From the NCBI GenBank assembly GCA_016617855.1, contig JAECUM010093736.1:1-64000 (forward strand): a DNA stretch of 64,000 bases, read 5' to 3'. The position numbers and the translations under genes are program-made. The notes under the pieces were generated by a model. It had not been told where the DNA came from. It was given only the letters and a program-made list of their open reading frames with translations, and searched no databases. Origin of the DNA: Megalonaias nervosa (Eukaryota; Mollusca; Bivalvia; Unionida; Unionidae). Below are positions 1 to 13,800 of the stretch, piece after piece. The first letter of the stretch is position 1. Each line of letters begins with the position of its first letter.

Positions 1-260
1 ATTGTTGGAGAGTGAGAGCAGAATGCCGATTGTGAGATAAAGTATAGTAGAATGTCTTTGTTATGACTGATACAGCAGATAAATTTGTAGGTTTTAAGGC
101 AATTTTAACACACTGTTGGCTGTATCATGCTGCGGGGTTAAATGCCTTTCCCACACCAAGGAAGCTCACCCAGGTGAGCCTGGGCAGATTGTGAACCTGT
201 TACCCATGGGTTATGGGGCTAATGCTCTAAAAACTGAGTTAATGTAGCTCCCATGTAAGT

Positions 261-790
261 AACATTGTGAGACAGGTACATTAGAACAATGATTTTGAGA
301 CATGGTTTCAGTAAAATGCTGTTTGTGAGATATGTACAGTAAAATGCCATTTGTGAGATATGTACAGTAAAATGCCATTTGTGAGATATGTACAGTAGTA
401 TGCCATTTGTGAGATATGTACAGTAAAATGCCATTTGTGAGATATGTACAGTAGGATGCCAATTGTGAGATATGTACAGTAGGATGCCAATTGTGAGATA
501 TGTACAGTAGGATGCCATTTGGGAGATATGTACAGTAAAATGCCATTTGTGAGATATGTACAGTAAAATGCCATTTGTGAGATATGTACAGTAGGATGCC
601 AATTGTGAGACAAAGGTAGAAATAGAACATTGATATTAGACATAGGGGCAGTAGAACATTTATTGTGAGACATATATACAGTAGAACATTGATTGTGAGA
701 CATAGGTACAAACAGAACATTGATTGTGAGACATAGGTAAAGTAGAACATTGATTGTGAGACATAGGTACAATAGAACATCTATTATTTT
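261..790. repeat. 28-bp minisatellite
   Basis: About 18 units built on 'gagatatgtacagtaaaatg', with a second variant ('gagacataggtacaatagaa') after 610. Related pieces occur at 1-60. Long open frames on the minus strand here are by-products of a stop-free repeat. Confidence 0.9.
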
Positions 791-1267
791 TGTTTCCATA
801 TGTCCATCCATCACATATTTATTTCTGCTGTAAGCAGTAGCCTGTGCTACCAGGCAAGGTGGGCAACTGAGTCACCTAAAAAATTTAAACTTTGCCTTTT
901 TCTGTTAGGAAAGCCAAAACAACTTCATCCTATGATTTTTTTTAGATGTACAGTGAGGTACAGTATTTTACGACTTTTGAGATCCCCCTCACTGTAGCCA
1001 GGAAATTCTGACAGTGTAGTGTTATAGCCCAAGGCAAAATGTATTCTGTGCTGTGTTGATACCAATGGCATACACAAACAAATTATTGCACACTCACAGG
1101 GATGTGTTTTAATAGTACCCTTTCCCAAGCAAATTATCATTTCACGATTTCCGAAAGTCAGGCCGACCTGGGCCAGTAGTATTGAGGTTGCACCTACAGG
1201 ATGTAGACCTACTTCATCTGATGAGGTTGGGTCAAAAACGAGTGATGGGGATAGGCCTTCTTCACAA

Positions 1268-1347
1268 AACGCTCTAGGCAGGCAAAGAATAGGAGGAACT
1301 TTTTGTGGATAACTCTCAACCACATCTATAGCTCCTTCCTTACTCAT
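1268..1347 (-). pseudogene. Possible RT fragment of the same DIRS-like element, reversed
   Basis: The minus strand encodes 'KEGAIDVVESYP' and then 'ILCLP', similar to the 'L.KGAIE.V......F.S.LFLVPK' block at the start of DIRS and other RT domains. It faces the opposite way from the gag/RT lead-in at 1378-2400, implying an inversion or a second insertion. The match is short, so it stays tentative. Confidence 0.35.
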
Positions 1348-1377
1348 TTATGATCAAGGAGCTTTCTCAAAGGTTTA

Positions 1378-2400
1378 GCAAAGGCCAAACTTTTACTAGA
1401 CAATATTGGGGGGGGTCTGTCCCTCCCTCTATGTTATGAACCTTGGTAGCTGCTTCTGCCTACAGATTTCATACTCCTTCCTTGCCCACTTAAACTCCCA
1501 CTTCGAACACTGAAGCAGCTGAAGTGGGTATTTATGTGGGGACGTGGAAAACACTGGATTCCTCAGAACAAAAGGCTAGGTCATTGGTGACCGTAGCTTT
1601 GGATGCTGACCTCTTTTCAGCAGCCTTTTTCAGCCTGCTGAAGGAGGAATCTCAGTCAGCAATGGCTCTCCAATGGTTTGTTGGAAGCAGTGACAAAAAC
1701 TTCTAGGCATGCATTGTCCTTGTGCATGGCCTTGTCAACTGAGCTTCTCCACCTCCACAGGGATGTGGCACTGGACACTTCCATGGTCTTACTAGAACAC
1801 AGTAAGAACCTTCTGAGGGCTGCCTCCCTAGAGGGTGAGACTCTCTTTGGAGGGCTCATCCCCTATGTGGCTACTCAGGATTTGAGAGACCATCAACACT
1901 GGTCTCTGGCATCCACTTCTGGCTCTTCAAAACCAGATATGAAGCAGAATCATCCTGACCACTCTCAGGGTCCACTAGCTAAGCTAAATTCTTTAAAACC
2001 ATACAAGCCATTAAAGCAGCAATCTCATTTCATAACTCCTTCTTGTCAGGCAGGCTCATGAAGGGCATGCAGCAAAAGACCACATTAAGAAGGTTGCAGG
2101 GCCTTTCCTGTTTCCTAAGGACAAGGGTGGACAGTCCTTGGGACTCTCTTTCTCTGCCACATACCATACCTCTTCCTGTGGTTTCTGTTGGCATCAGATT
2201 AACCTTTTTGTGCAGGCTTGGTCAAGTATAACAAATGACTGTTGGATCCTTTCTATCACAATTGATGGTTTCCAGCTTTGGTTTTATGAGCTCTATTCTC
2301 TAGTAAGGCCCCCCCCCTCCCATTTGCTCCCACCAGTTAACTTTAGTCCAGTTAAAGGAAGAGGTTCATTCCCTTCATCATAAGGGTTCAGTAGAGAGGG
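1378..2400 (+). pseudogene. DIRS-like retrotransposon remnant (gag end and RT lead-in)
   Basis: Several short frames on the plus strand together resemble the gag/RT border of DIRS elements, retrotransposons that integrate with a tyrosine recombinase. Around 1750-1860 'LLRAASLEGETLFGG' fits the gag 'LRxAP...LFGG' block. Around 2190-2310 'INLFVQAWSSITND', 'WILSITIDGF' and 'RPPPS' fit the stretch just before the RT palm (pattern F-x3-W-x2-I-x2-D-x-W-[VI]-L-x-I, G-[YF], then PP). Frames are broken by shifts, and no RT catalytic motif or recombinase is present. Confidence 0.6.
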
Positions 2401-2437
2401 TGTTACATGACCAGTCTCTGACTTTCTATTTCTGTAT

Positions 2438-2535
2438 TTTTAAATAAAGGTCATGGTGTATTTTTAAATAAAGGTCATGGTATATTTTTAAATAAAGGTC
2501 ATGGTGTATTTTTAAATAAAGGTCGTGGTGTATTT
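2438..2535. repeat. Short tandem repeat carrying AATAAA
   Basis: Four units of about 25 bp, each with 'tttttaaataaaggtc'. The region 2540-3030 shows nothing further except a splice-like stretch near 2731. Confidence 0.8.
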
Positions 2536-3034
2536 TTTTTTGGTTGCAGAAACTCAGCAACTCTGTTGCATTATATAACCAAGTTTTCATAAAAAGTCAG
2601 TTTATGTTACAGAATTGGAGATATCGATGAGCAGGAGGTACAAAATAGATATGAAAGTTTCTAATTTGGCAGTGAACATTATTTTAATACACGTATATCT
2701 TTACACAGTAAATGTCTTCTCTTTTGCAGAGGTTATTAGTGTATTTGTGCAAAATAAAACATTGAGAAAATCTTTGGAGGTTGAAGAAAAATTTTATGAC
2801 AAATTTTCAGTCTTAACTTTTTAGAAAATTTTAATTTTTTATAAAGTTGAAGTGTTTTGGAAACTGTTCATTTTGTTTGCTTCTGCATGAGATTTTGTAG
2901 TACACATGATACACATGTCAGGATGTTATTTTGATCATGTCTTAAAGTAATTTTGTTTTGGTTTGCGATGAAGGGAAGCATGTTTTACAAAAACAAATCT
3001 AGTTGAATAGTCAGGATAATTAAAAATTAATTAA

Positions 3035-3290
3035 AATGCAGATCATGCAGTTGGTTAAGATGTATGCCCTGTGTTGGTGTGATTCGTTTGGATTTGGGTT
3101 GGTTTTTCAAAGCACAGCAATGCAAGTATGTTGTATAGTGCCAAAACAATTAGAGTAAAGTGTCTTACCCAAGGATGTACATTGGTAACTGAAACCTGTT
3201 GATACAGAGGTAGTATTTGAACTTTCATCCTTTCAGTCATGAGTTTAGCACACTTATCACCAAGTCACTACAACTTCTGCCACCAGATTT
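3035..3290 (-). mobile_element. tRNA-derived SINE, family 3, decayed
   Basis: On the minus strand, 'TGACTTGGTGATAAGTGTGC' and 'AAGTTCAAATAC' look like worn A and B boxes, followed by 'ccttgggtaagacacttt', a phrase common in molluscan SINEs. No target duplication was found. Confidence 0.5.
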
Positions 3291-3418
3291 TGCAGAAGAG
3301 TACATAGAGCCTGTTCCACATCCATGACCTCACACAAGGTTTTTGGTGAAATATTACAGTATAATTACAGTTACAATATAATTATACCAAACAATTACGA
3401 TATTCCATTTATTAACAG

Positions 3419-4276
3419 GTAAAGAAATAAAAATTGAAAGTAAAGACAGAGACATTCCAAGTACACCAAAAGATGAAATTTGTGCAAAATCTGAAGCAAG
3501 CAGAAAGGATTTCCCCTGTGTGGACAAACAAAAAGATATGGTTCTTGGAGAGAAGGGGCAAGGTCACCTTGGCATAAGAATTGAAAAGACTACCAACAAA
3601 GGTGTTAAAGAGGAGACAATCTTGATATTGCAACAGGATCAGACTCTGAAAGAATGCAGGGAAAACATGAAAAAGTCAGATCATAAAAGAAAAGGAATGA
3701 GTTTAAATGGACATAAAGAAAGCATACACAAGACCAAAGATACAAGCTTAGGTGAAAATCAGGCAAGTGTCAATGAAAATGTAGACAATACTTGTGGTAC
3801 AAATGGTGGGAAAACTGAAATGGTTGGGGAACTTGAGAAATCTGATGAAAATATTGGAAAGATAGATGAACAGAAAGAGCTGATAAATACATTACACACA
3901 GCAGAACATCATAGTGAAATTGATACCAGTGGAAAGAGGAAGGGTGACCAGAGTGCTGAGAATGCAAAGAACAAACAGCAGAGGGTTGAAGAACATCTGA
4001 AACAAGGACAAACTAATGGCAAGAATATTGATGAGACTGTTCAGCAAAGGAAAGATGTGAAACTTGAAAATTCTGAGAAAGATGAATTAATAGCACAAAT
4101 GCATCAAGTTACTTATTCAGGACTTGAAGAACAGAAGAAACCATTAGAAAGTACAAAGGAAGCAGATGTCAGCAGAGAAAATTTGCAAACAAATGACACA
4201 GTATTGCAGGTTAACAAAAGTGGTGATGAGGATATAAAATCATGGATCCCTGCAACAAAGAATCAAGCAGAGAAAG
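3419..4276 (+). CDS. Zinc-finger gene, charged linker exon
   Basis: 858 nt, phase 1 at both ends. The acceptor is 'attaacag' and the donor is 'AAAG|GTAAAA'. It encodes 286 residues rich in Lys, Glu, Gln, Asn and Asp, with no cysteine pairs, no hydrophobic segment and no recognisable domain, so it is probably disordered. The frame is open from the acceptor onward and the first in-frame Met is well inside, so this is an internal exon rather than a first one. The strong charge bias, the open length in AT-rich DNA and the phase match with the finger exons support coding. Its function is unknown; it resembles the long disordered linkers of nuclear scaffold or chromatin proteins in composition only. 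Confidence 0.72.
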
Positions 4277-4423
4277 GTAAAATTGTAATAAGACAACAAA
4301 ATACAATCTAATTTCATTCTTTTTTGTGAAACTGTCATTTTTATTATGAAGTTTGTCTTGAAAACCACCTGTCCATCTATCCAGTAACTTCTCTCTCTCT
4401 CTCTCTCTCTCTGTATGTGTATG

Positions 4424-4488
<65 letters not shown>

Positions 4489-7400
4489 GTGAAAGAACAC
4501 CGAACACCTCCCTGCTCATTGACTATTTTGTCAGCCAATTGCAATGTAAAATCTGGTACTGAAAAATACAAGTTTTATTTTAGATGAAATAATCTGAGTA
4601 TCACATGGGAGCTGATCACAAAAGAAGTTTGGTTTGTTTCTAAGATGCAAGATTTTAAACAAAGTAATTATGGAATTGTGTATGGTTTGTATTGATATCT
4701 GTCATTATATGTACCATGAAACCTGCTTTTAACCACTTTAGTCATATGAACATCAGTGAGCAGGAAAGAAAGTTCCATAATGCATGATATCCACAGTAAT
4801 TGTACATTAAAAGTTACCTACCTTGTGGTTGTATTATTACATGTATCATGACAGATGTACACATATATTTTGCTTATAGTAATTGCAACTTATAGTATTT
4901 ATTATTTAATGCACATTTTTGGCTTAAATTGGGGTAAGTAGTTGGCACACATCAAAAGTGATTCCAAGTAATGTTTTATGTTGATGTTCTTGTGTTAATC
5001 TTTCAGTCACTACTTCAGACACCAGTGAAGCATTGTTGGAATCTGCAAAAAGGTTGCCTTCAGAAAATCAAGAGGTCGGGCTTAAGTCTGTCACATATAA
5101 ATCTGATTCATCAGCAGGGAAGAAAGAACCCCAAAAAGTAGTGTTTGTTTCCAACATGTCATGCCCCGTAGATAAATGTGGGACACGTGCTTTTACCAGT
5201 CTGTCAGCCTTTGAAGACCACTGGATGAAGAGACATCTTCCAGTTCGGAGTCACTTTAAATGCAGGATTTGTAACTTTGGGAATAGTGTAAGGAAGAGTA
5301 CGTATAGGCATATTGAGAATGTACATGGAATGAAGTACCGCACAATAGAGAAAAATATTTGCAAAGTGCTTGACACCAATAGCCAATTCCTGGACCCAGG
5401 TCCACTTTACTTTGAGAAGTCCTCTGAGCTGGCAGAGGTAGCCAAAATTGCCATTGTTACAAAGCCTGCATCAGATATACAGAAGAAAGAAAAGAAGGGT
5501 AAGTTGAGAACGCTAAAATGTAAAGACTATAAAATAGAGGAATCTGAATTTAGCTGCCATTGAGGAAAGTTGCTATTTACTGGAATCTGATTGGCTGCCA
5601 TTGAGGAAAGTTGCTATTTACTGGAATCTGATTGGCTGGTTGGTATTGTGGACTGATTGATACAGTAATTAATTGGTGACAGCTTGACACCAGATTGATT
5701 ATCTGTCGATGTTAATTTGTAGATAGAGCAAGCTAATATACCTACATCTTGATGCACTACAAGATTTAACAGTAGATGTTAGGATTCTCAAACTTCTTAT
5801 GTGCTGTACAAATCATGCATGCTATGACTATGTTTATGTTAAAGGTAACTTTATGATACATACCCTGAAACCGGTAAATTTTCCAGTGTAATGAAAATGG
5901 AATGCAGAGCAATGAAGATTGAATTCAGACAGAATCTAGAGTGAACATTAATGGAATGCAGAATGAATGCACTTTCAAATTGCATAATGATAAATGTATA
6001 TGGAATTAAAGAAAATGCATTTCATGAATGGATAAAAGAATCAGTTACTTTTAATTTCACTTTACTGTTGCTGAATTTCCATTATTGAAAATCTTGTTGT
6101 ATGATAATTTAGAATCTGATTCTTTAAATCATGAAAACACCTGTGGTTATATCTGTTTAATCATTTTCCCATTAAATAATTACATTTTGCTGACAACTTT
6201 AATTTCACACTTATTGCAGTTGTCATCTTTAATTTCAATACATTTTTAATTTTATGCATTTGCATAAAATTGCAGTTTTAATAAGACAAGATCTCAGAGT
6301 TATAATTATCTCCCTTTAACACTCAGTAATGGAACACCCACAGTGTTTCCCCTTGGGGTACAAGATTGAGAGTAAAAAAATCCCCTTAGTGTCTAAAGTG
6401 GGGTCAGATTAAAGGTCACCGGCCATACTCCAACATTTTTCTTTTTACATCAGATTTGCATTACGTGATTAAAAGTAGTTATACTCACACAAAAAGAACA
6501 AAAAAACATTATCAAGTGTAAAGAAGAAATAATAAGTTAATTACTCGAAACAGAAGTATACAACGCTATTGCTTCCCCTTAGCTACGATTTCCTACCTAT
6601 AGAGGATGCCAGCCAGAAATGACGTACATTTATCCCCACAAGACAAAGTACATGCTTCTTGTTGTCAAAAAATAAAAACACTATAAACTGTGGCTAGGGA
6701 ACTACTGAAAACTAATTTACTGTTCAGCCTTATATCAATATGCATGCACCACGCACTAGATTGTGTCGCTTTCAAAACTGTTCCATTGTTTCAGTTTATT
6801 TTGAAATTTCCTGTAAATTCAGGTAAAAAGGAATCAATGCTGGCTTTCCTATGTTGGCCGACTTTATAAAAAAAAAAAAGAAATTGGCACACTTAAAAGA
6901 ATCCAAAGGAACCAGACTTGGTTTCCTTATGTCAACCGACTTCATAAGAAAAAATCGGCACACTTAAAAGATACTAAAGTCAGTTTCTGGGATTGGTTTG
7001 CTTTGTAATAAAATAACCTTTGTATTTGATATCGTGTTGGCATGTTTAAGCAAGTAGTTTATTGCTCTCTGAGAGTTGTGTTTATTTATCACCCAGGCTT
7101 CTATTTGTTTGCCATATGTAATCATAATTGATGTTAGCAGGACAAATAGTATACAAAACAATAACTTGCATTAATAATACTTTTGTAACCCATGCTAGTG
7201 AAAAGATTATCATTTGCACTCACAGTGAATGTATTTTAAAATAATGATTTTTATTTGCAAGATACCGTCGTATAGTTAACCTGGATACAACACAATCTTG
7301 GTCAGCTTGCACCTTGTAACTTATCATCAGGTGATATTTTCATCTCTTTTGCGATTTTGTTATTTGAGATAAGCGATACACACTAGGCCTACAGTAATGA

Positions 7401-7774
7401 TGCATACGCAAACCGGCATCCGCTACATATACAGAGTTCATAAATATACTTTTTTCTTTAATAAATTTCACATGATGAATAAATAAGGAATAAATGATAA
7501 CAATGCAAGGTTAGTTTCTTTCATTTTATTTTTGAATAAGTATATGTTTATCAATTTTTTTTGTACCGTGCGAGGGGGGGCACAAATTCAACACAAAATT
7601 ATTTCCTTTCTTATTTGTATGGAATAATGGAGCAAATATGATTGACGAGTAATGACAAGCTTTTAATTTATGCACGTACACACTAAGACAACTTGAAAAA
7701 TGAAAACAAACAATAAAATTAACTGGTAATAGCTACATATTACAGCAACTAAATACTGACAAAATGCTCAACTT

Positions 7775-7841
<67 letters not shown>

Positions 7842-10800
7842 GTGCAATCGAGTATGTATCATATGCAGCAGTGTTACAACCTGAAGCCTAAAATTGAACA
7901 TATTTGTTATTATATCTCATGTACACTACCCTTAAAAAAATGTATACGTATTCTGTAGAATATTATCTGTTTAGTATTATTGTTTTATAAATCAGTATTG
8001 ATAATTTGACTAGAAGACTTAAATTGAGAATGTTGTTGTGCAGATGCATATATTTTTTTAGCATAAAAAAATGTATATAATTATTTTAATTAGAACTAGC
8101 AAGATATGTCAGTTTTTGTTTTCTCTCATATATATATATGTACATTATGAAGTATGATGATTTTCTTTGAAAAAATATCAAGATAGTTTGTTTAAATTTA
8201 GTTTTTCTTTCCTAAAACCTATTCATAAAACCTATCTTACATAGTATCTACTTGTTGTTTGAAGAAAAAGAACTTGTTCAAACTATTGTTAAGTTGGGCC
8301 GAATTGTCTTTCGAGTTGGGCCAAATTGTCTTTGGGCCAAATTGACTATAATCCGGCATAAATGACACAACTTTCCCATCCCTCGCCCTATTCGATCCCA
8401 CAGCTTGAATCCACCTTTTTCCTGGTAAACAGGGCCATTCGGAAAAAGAAAGAACCTTTTTCCTATCATCACTCTTTTGGTTACATCCATATGCAACACA
8501 GTATCACATAGACCTTTACGTGGAGAAATTAAACACCTGAATGGCTAGGTTGAATAGAAGGGATAAATGTACATCATATCCGTTTTTGGCACGCGGAAAC
8601 TACCAATTGTGTTCGGAGATTGCCGAATGATTTTTTAGTTTAAAAAAGCAGATTTTTAAGTCTGATTAAACATTTTTATGGTGTGCACACATAACAAATG
8701 CATTTTGTTTATGACTATAATAATATCACACGTTTGTACAATATAGGTGGCCAGTGACCTTTAAGTAAAACCAGAACTGAGTGTCAAATTAAAAATTTAA
8801 TGGTCAGTGGCTTACAAATGAGGGTAACGGGAAAGTCTCACACAACTTTGCTAAATACATCTCACACAAAATCATGATGCATTTCTGAGACCATGTTGTT
8901 GTTGTTGTTTTGGGCTTAATGCAATTTCTCAGCACAAGATAGTCTCTATATGTTAGCCAGTCTAAATGGTGGAGGAAGAACGTGGGAAAACCCCCATAAG
9001 AACCACTGACCCACAGGAAGCTACTGGCAGCTTTCTCATCTACCCATATTAGCCAAGTCCAAGACTCAAACCCGCATAGACAGAGAGGAGATGGCAGCAG
9101 TCGGTATAGGCAAGCCTTTTAGACCACTTGGCCACCCTCTGAGACTATGATTCTAAACAATAAATGAACAGAATGCAAATGGAATGCAAAAGGAACATAC
9201 ATTGAATACAAGAAAACCAAAAACGAGATCGGAGAAAGTGCAGATTTCATAAAATTCACTATTTAGATTCTGCATCATAAAGTCAATACAAAAACGTTTT
9301 TTCCATTCTACATTCCCAATATACATATTCTTCTTTTATTTCCTGACCACTCTGGTGGTCTAATGGTTAGAGCATCTGCCTTGGATAAAGGAGGTTGTGG
9401 ATTCGAACCCTGGCCAAGTCATACCACAGACTTACAAAAATTGTACTAACAGCTGCCTCGCTAGCTGCTTAGCATTAAGAGGTTAGTGTTAGGACTGGTC
9501 GGCCTGGTGTCAGGATAATGTGACTGGATGGGACATGATAATACATGTCTGTGGCATGATGCCCTAGTGCTAGACATCACTATAAACTGTCACACTACAG
9601 ACATTGTAGTGATATGACTGAAAAATTGTTAAAGCTATGTTAAAAATCCAAACACACACACACTTTTATTTCCATGTTGTAACGTTTTTTTGTGTTCTTC
9701 AAGCTTATAGTATGGCTCTTGTCTGTCATGCATTGTCCGTCATCCATCAACATTTGCTATTTTCAACTTTTCAGAAACCACCAGTCAATTTCAGTGCAGA
9801 GTATCATGGAGCAGAGGTCTTTAATTGCTGTGAAAATGCTGATTCAACATCAAATATGAGTACTGTTTCAATTATAGATGACCTTTAGATAACTACTTCA
9901 AATATGAGTACTGTTTCAATTATAGATGACCTTTAGACTAGATGACTACTTCTCCGTTACAAAGATTTTGATCAGATGCGACAGAAAACACAATAGCATG
10001 AAGACTTTTCCGTTTTGTACAAATGATGATCTGCCGTCAAATATGGCCACCATTAAAAATAGAAAAAATATGAAAACCTGTCCATTATCTATCAACTTAT
10101 GCTACTTTTAGCTGCTTCTGCAAAACCTCCTAACCAATTCAAACATACTTGGTACAATGCTTCCTGGTATAAATTATTTTCAAGTTTATACCAATGGTGA
10201 CTAACTGCCATCAAATATGACCACCATTACTAACAGAATAACTTAGAAAATTCTTCATCAAAACTGCTGAACAGAATTTGATAAAATTTTAAAACATCTT
10301 GTCACCAAAACTGGGAAAAACTAGAAATAACTTCTTCTCTAAAACAACTGAATACAGTTTGACCAAACTTGACATAAAGAATCTTGGCATGAAGAAGTTT
10401 TACAAGTGATGCCAAACTGCCATCAGATATTGCTGCTTTTACTGACAATAGAGAAATCTTGAGTAATTTATTCTGAATACGCACTTGACAGAATTTTACC
10501 AAGTCTTAAAGAAGCTAGAACACCTTTCAGATTTATATTCAAAGAAAGCATTGTGGTGGGGGCATCCATGTTGTTTAATCAATTTGTTGTTGCTCTTTTA
10601 GGTTCCAGTAATGCTGGAGTTGAAGAAAACCTAAAGCCAAGCAATTTGGATGAGCCAGTGGGGGTTAAGTGGGTTCCTGAAATGGATTGTCCTGTGGACA
10701 GATGTAACGTCAGAAGGTTTGCGACCTGGCAGTTCTTTTGTAATCACTGGGAGAAAGTTCACCAGCCATACGTTGACAAGCTGGAGTGCCCTCTCTGCTC

Positions 10801-13800
10801 ATACAGACATACGCAGAGGTCTGTCATTCTTGAGCACATACGATTTATACATAAAAGGATGGATATAAAGTTGCGGAAAATTGAGAACACAGAGTACATT
10901 GATCCGGGGAGGCTGTTTTGTGTGGAGTTAAGAGAGCCAAGGAAAGAGATTACAAAGGCATTACAAGAGAAACAGGATAATAAACATGGTAATGGTAAGA
11001 CATATAATGTAAGCCCATGACTGGGATTTCCTTTCCTCAGTGCAAACCCCAACGTTGATTGTTTTTCTAACCCAATAATTTCCTTTATTAAAGTTAAAAT
11101 AATTATTCACTTTTGCAATATAGTTCACGTGCAAGTGTTTACATGCGGCGCATTAATACAAATATGTTAATGAGGGCTTTGGGGTGACCATTCCATCCAA
11201 AGTACACAATTTTTATGTGTGACCCAAAAAATAGCAACATAAAACATTTGATAGCATTGTGGTATTATCACATTTAATATATGGATATTATATGAAATTA
11301 ACAATAAATAATATTTATCACAAGAAAATGTTTCATTTTCATCAGTTCCTATTTAAAAAAGTTATATTGAAAATAATGAAACAATATTGGGTATAACAAA
11401 GAGTGACCGTGATTGGATTATTCATAGGTAATTAGAGATCTGTGTCACTGTCATATAGCTCTTTTCTTTGGAGGAGGTGAAACTTTTTTGTGACATACTG
11501 GTGTTGTAAAGCCCCGCATATGAAACGCCCTCCAAATACAGACGCTGGTGTCATAAACTCCCCGTGTATGAAACACTCTCCAAAATACAAATGCTGGTGT
11601 TGTAAACCCCCGCATATGAAACACCCTCCAAATACAGACGCTGGTGGATAACAATGTGCTGAATTTCTCACGATTTCTTGGAAAGTTTGTATTTTCTGTC
11701 TTAGAAATATGGCAAGTGTTGCTGTTAGTAGTGTAAGGATATGCTACAGGAAAATCTGCTTGTGGAATGATGTGTGGATGAATAAATGATCACTTGTGGC
11801 TGGTAAGTGCATTATTTGTCATTAAGGGTTGCAGGTACATGTTTAATTGAACTGGGGCACAATGGGGTAAACATTTATGATTTTTGCCATCCTGCCTTTA
11901 AGAGTCAAGATGTTCCCAAGCTTGTAGTCCATTTTCTCTTTGTCTTATCTTTATCTTCTTTTTTTAAAAATCTTTTTTTGTAAGTTGTTTCTCTCCTCCA
12001 AAACATATTTTGGTAAATTTCTATAAGTGTTAGCATTTGTTTGATCAGAAAACAACTCCATCAGGCCAAGCAGAAGACAACAGTGCTTGAATCCCTTGAT
12101 AAAGTAGTCCCTAGTGCATGGACACCATGACTAAGACAACTGGACAACCGCTCCGGTGGCCTAGTGGTTAGAGCGTCCGCCTCGGATGCGGGAGGTCGTG
12201 GGTTCGATCCCCGGTCGAGTCATACCAAAGACTTACAAAAATGGTACTAACAGCTGCCTCGCTTGGCGCTCAGCATTAAGAGGTTAGTGTTAGGACTGGT
12301 CGGCCTGGTGTCAGGATAATGTGACTGGGTGGGACATCATGCTACATGTCTGCGGCATGATGCCCCAGTGCTAGACATCACTATAAACTGCCACACTGCA
12401 GACATCGTAGCGATATGACTGAAAAATTGTTAAAGCTACGTTAAAAATCATAATCACATCACATCACATCACAACTGGTCTGAGATAACCAGACTGATAT
12501 AGGAAAAGTAAGGTTAGCAAAACAGTAGATTTCTCTGTCGCATAGGTGAAATGTCTTTCTGTCTGTCTGTAAATATTTTTTGTTTCTAGAGTGTAACTCA
12601 CAAACCATTCTAGGTATTTCATCCAAACTTCATACACACACAAGGAACTTGTGTAGAGGTGCCTTTCCAGACTTAAAGTATTTTCTGTGTTTGGCATTTT
12701 TAATTGTCATAGAACGAGGTGTGGCTTAAATAGTATATAAAATTGATGGTGTTAGGACACAGGGTACCAACATGATGGCATTAGGACACAGGGCACTAAC
12801 ATGATGGTGTTAGGACACAGGGTACTCACATGATGGCATTAGGACACAGAGTATTTACATAACTAATACAACAATTGAGATTACTGAATCATAGGGTACT
12901 TTCAGTAGGAATTTTCACATGGGCAGGGCACATGGGGGAGAGGAGAGATATGTCATGTCATCTTCTGATGACTTGTTTTTATTATATCTACTATTCATAA
13001 ACCAAAAGACCTTTTGTCCAGACTTGTTTCTATTACATCTACTAGTCAGAGACCAAAAGACCTTTTGACCAGACATGGTTTTTATTACATCAAATGGTCA
13101 TAGACCAAAAGACCTTTTGTCCAAACATGGTTTTTATTAACAACTAATAGCCATAGACCAAAAGACCATTTGGCAACCATTGTGGTGGCCTAGTGGTTAA
13201 AGCATCCGCACTGGATGTGCAAGGTCATGGGTTCAAACCCTGGCTGAATCATACCAAAGACTTAGAAAAATGGTGCTAACAGCTGCCTCACTAGGTTCTC
13301 AGCATTAAGAGGTTAGTGTTAGGACTGGTCGGCCGGTTGTTAGGATAATGTGATTGGGTGGGACTTGATGCTACATGTCTGCAGAATGATGCTCCAGTGC
13401 TAGACATCACTATAAACTGTCACACTACAGACATCATAATGATATGACTGAAAAATTGTTAAAGCTACATTAAATATCCAAATCACACACACAAACACCT
13501 TAAGTCCAGACATGGTTTTTATCACCTCTACTAGTCATAGACCAAAATACTTTCTGACCAGACGGCTTTTTATTACATCAAATAGTCATAGACCAAAAGA
13601 CCTTTTTGACCAAACATAATTTTTATTACATCAAATAGTCATAGACCAAAAGACCTTTTTGACCAAACATGGTTTTTATTACATCAGATAGTCATGGACC
13701 AATAGACCTTTTGACCAGACATGGTTTTTATTACATCAAATAGTCATGGTTTTTATTACATCAAATGGTCATAGACCAAAAGACCTTTTGACCAGACATA

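Noticed and set aside
211..814. Long minus-strand frames (up to 189 codons) in the first minisatellite
   Set aside because: The 28-bp unit has no stop on that strand, so all frames stay open; the peptide is a pure repeat with no domain.
4211..4571. Minus-strand frames with Tyr-Ile and Arg-Glu runs
   Set aside because: Translations of a TA and CT microsatellite.
8278..8499. 73-codon minus-strand frame ending in 'QRQFGPTRKTIRP'
   Set aside because: Its end is the translation of a short tandem repeat and no protein domain is seen.
12150..12220. Functional tRNA gene
   Set aside because: A and B boxes are present, but the sequence continues into a SINE body with target duplications and does not form a full cloverleaf.
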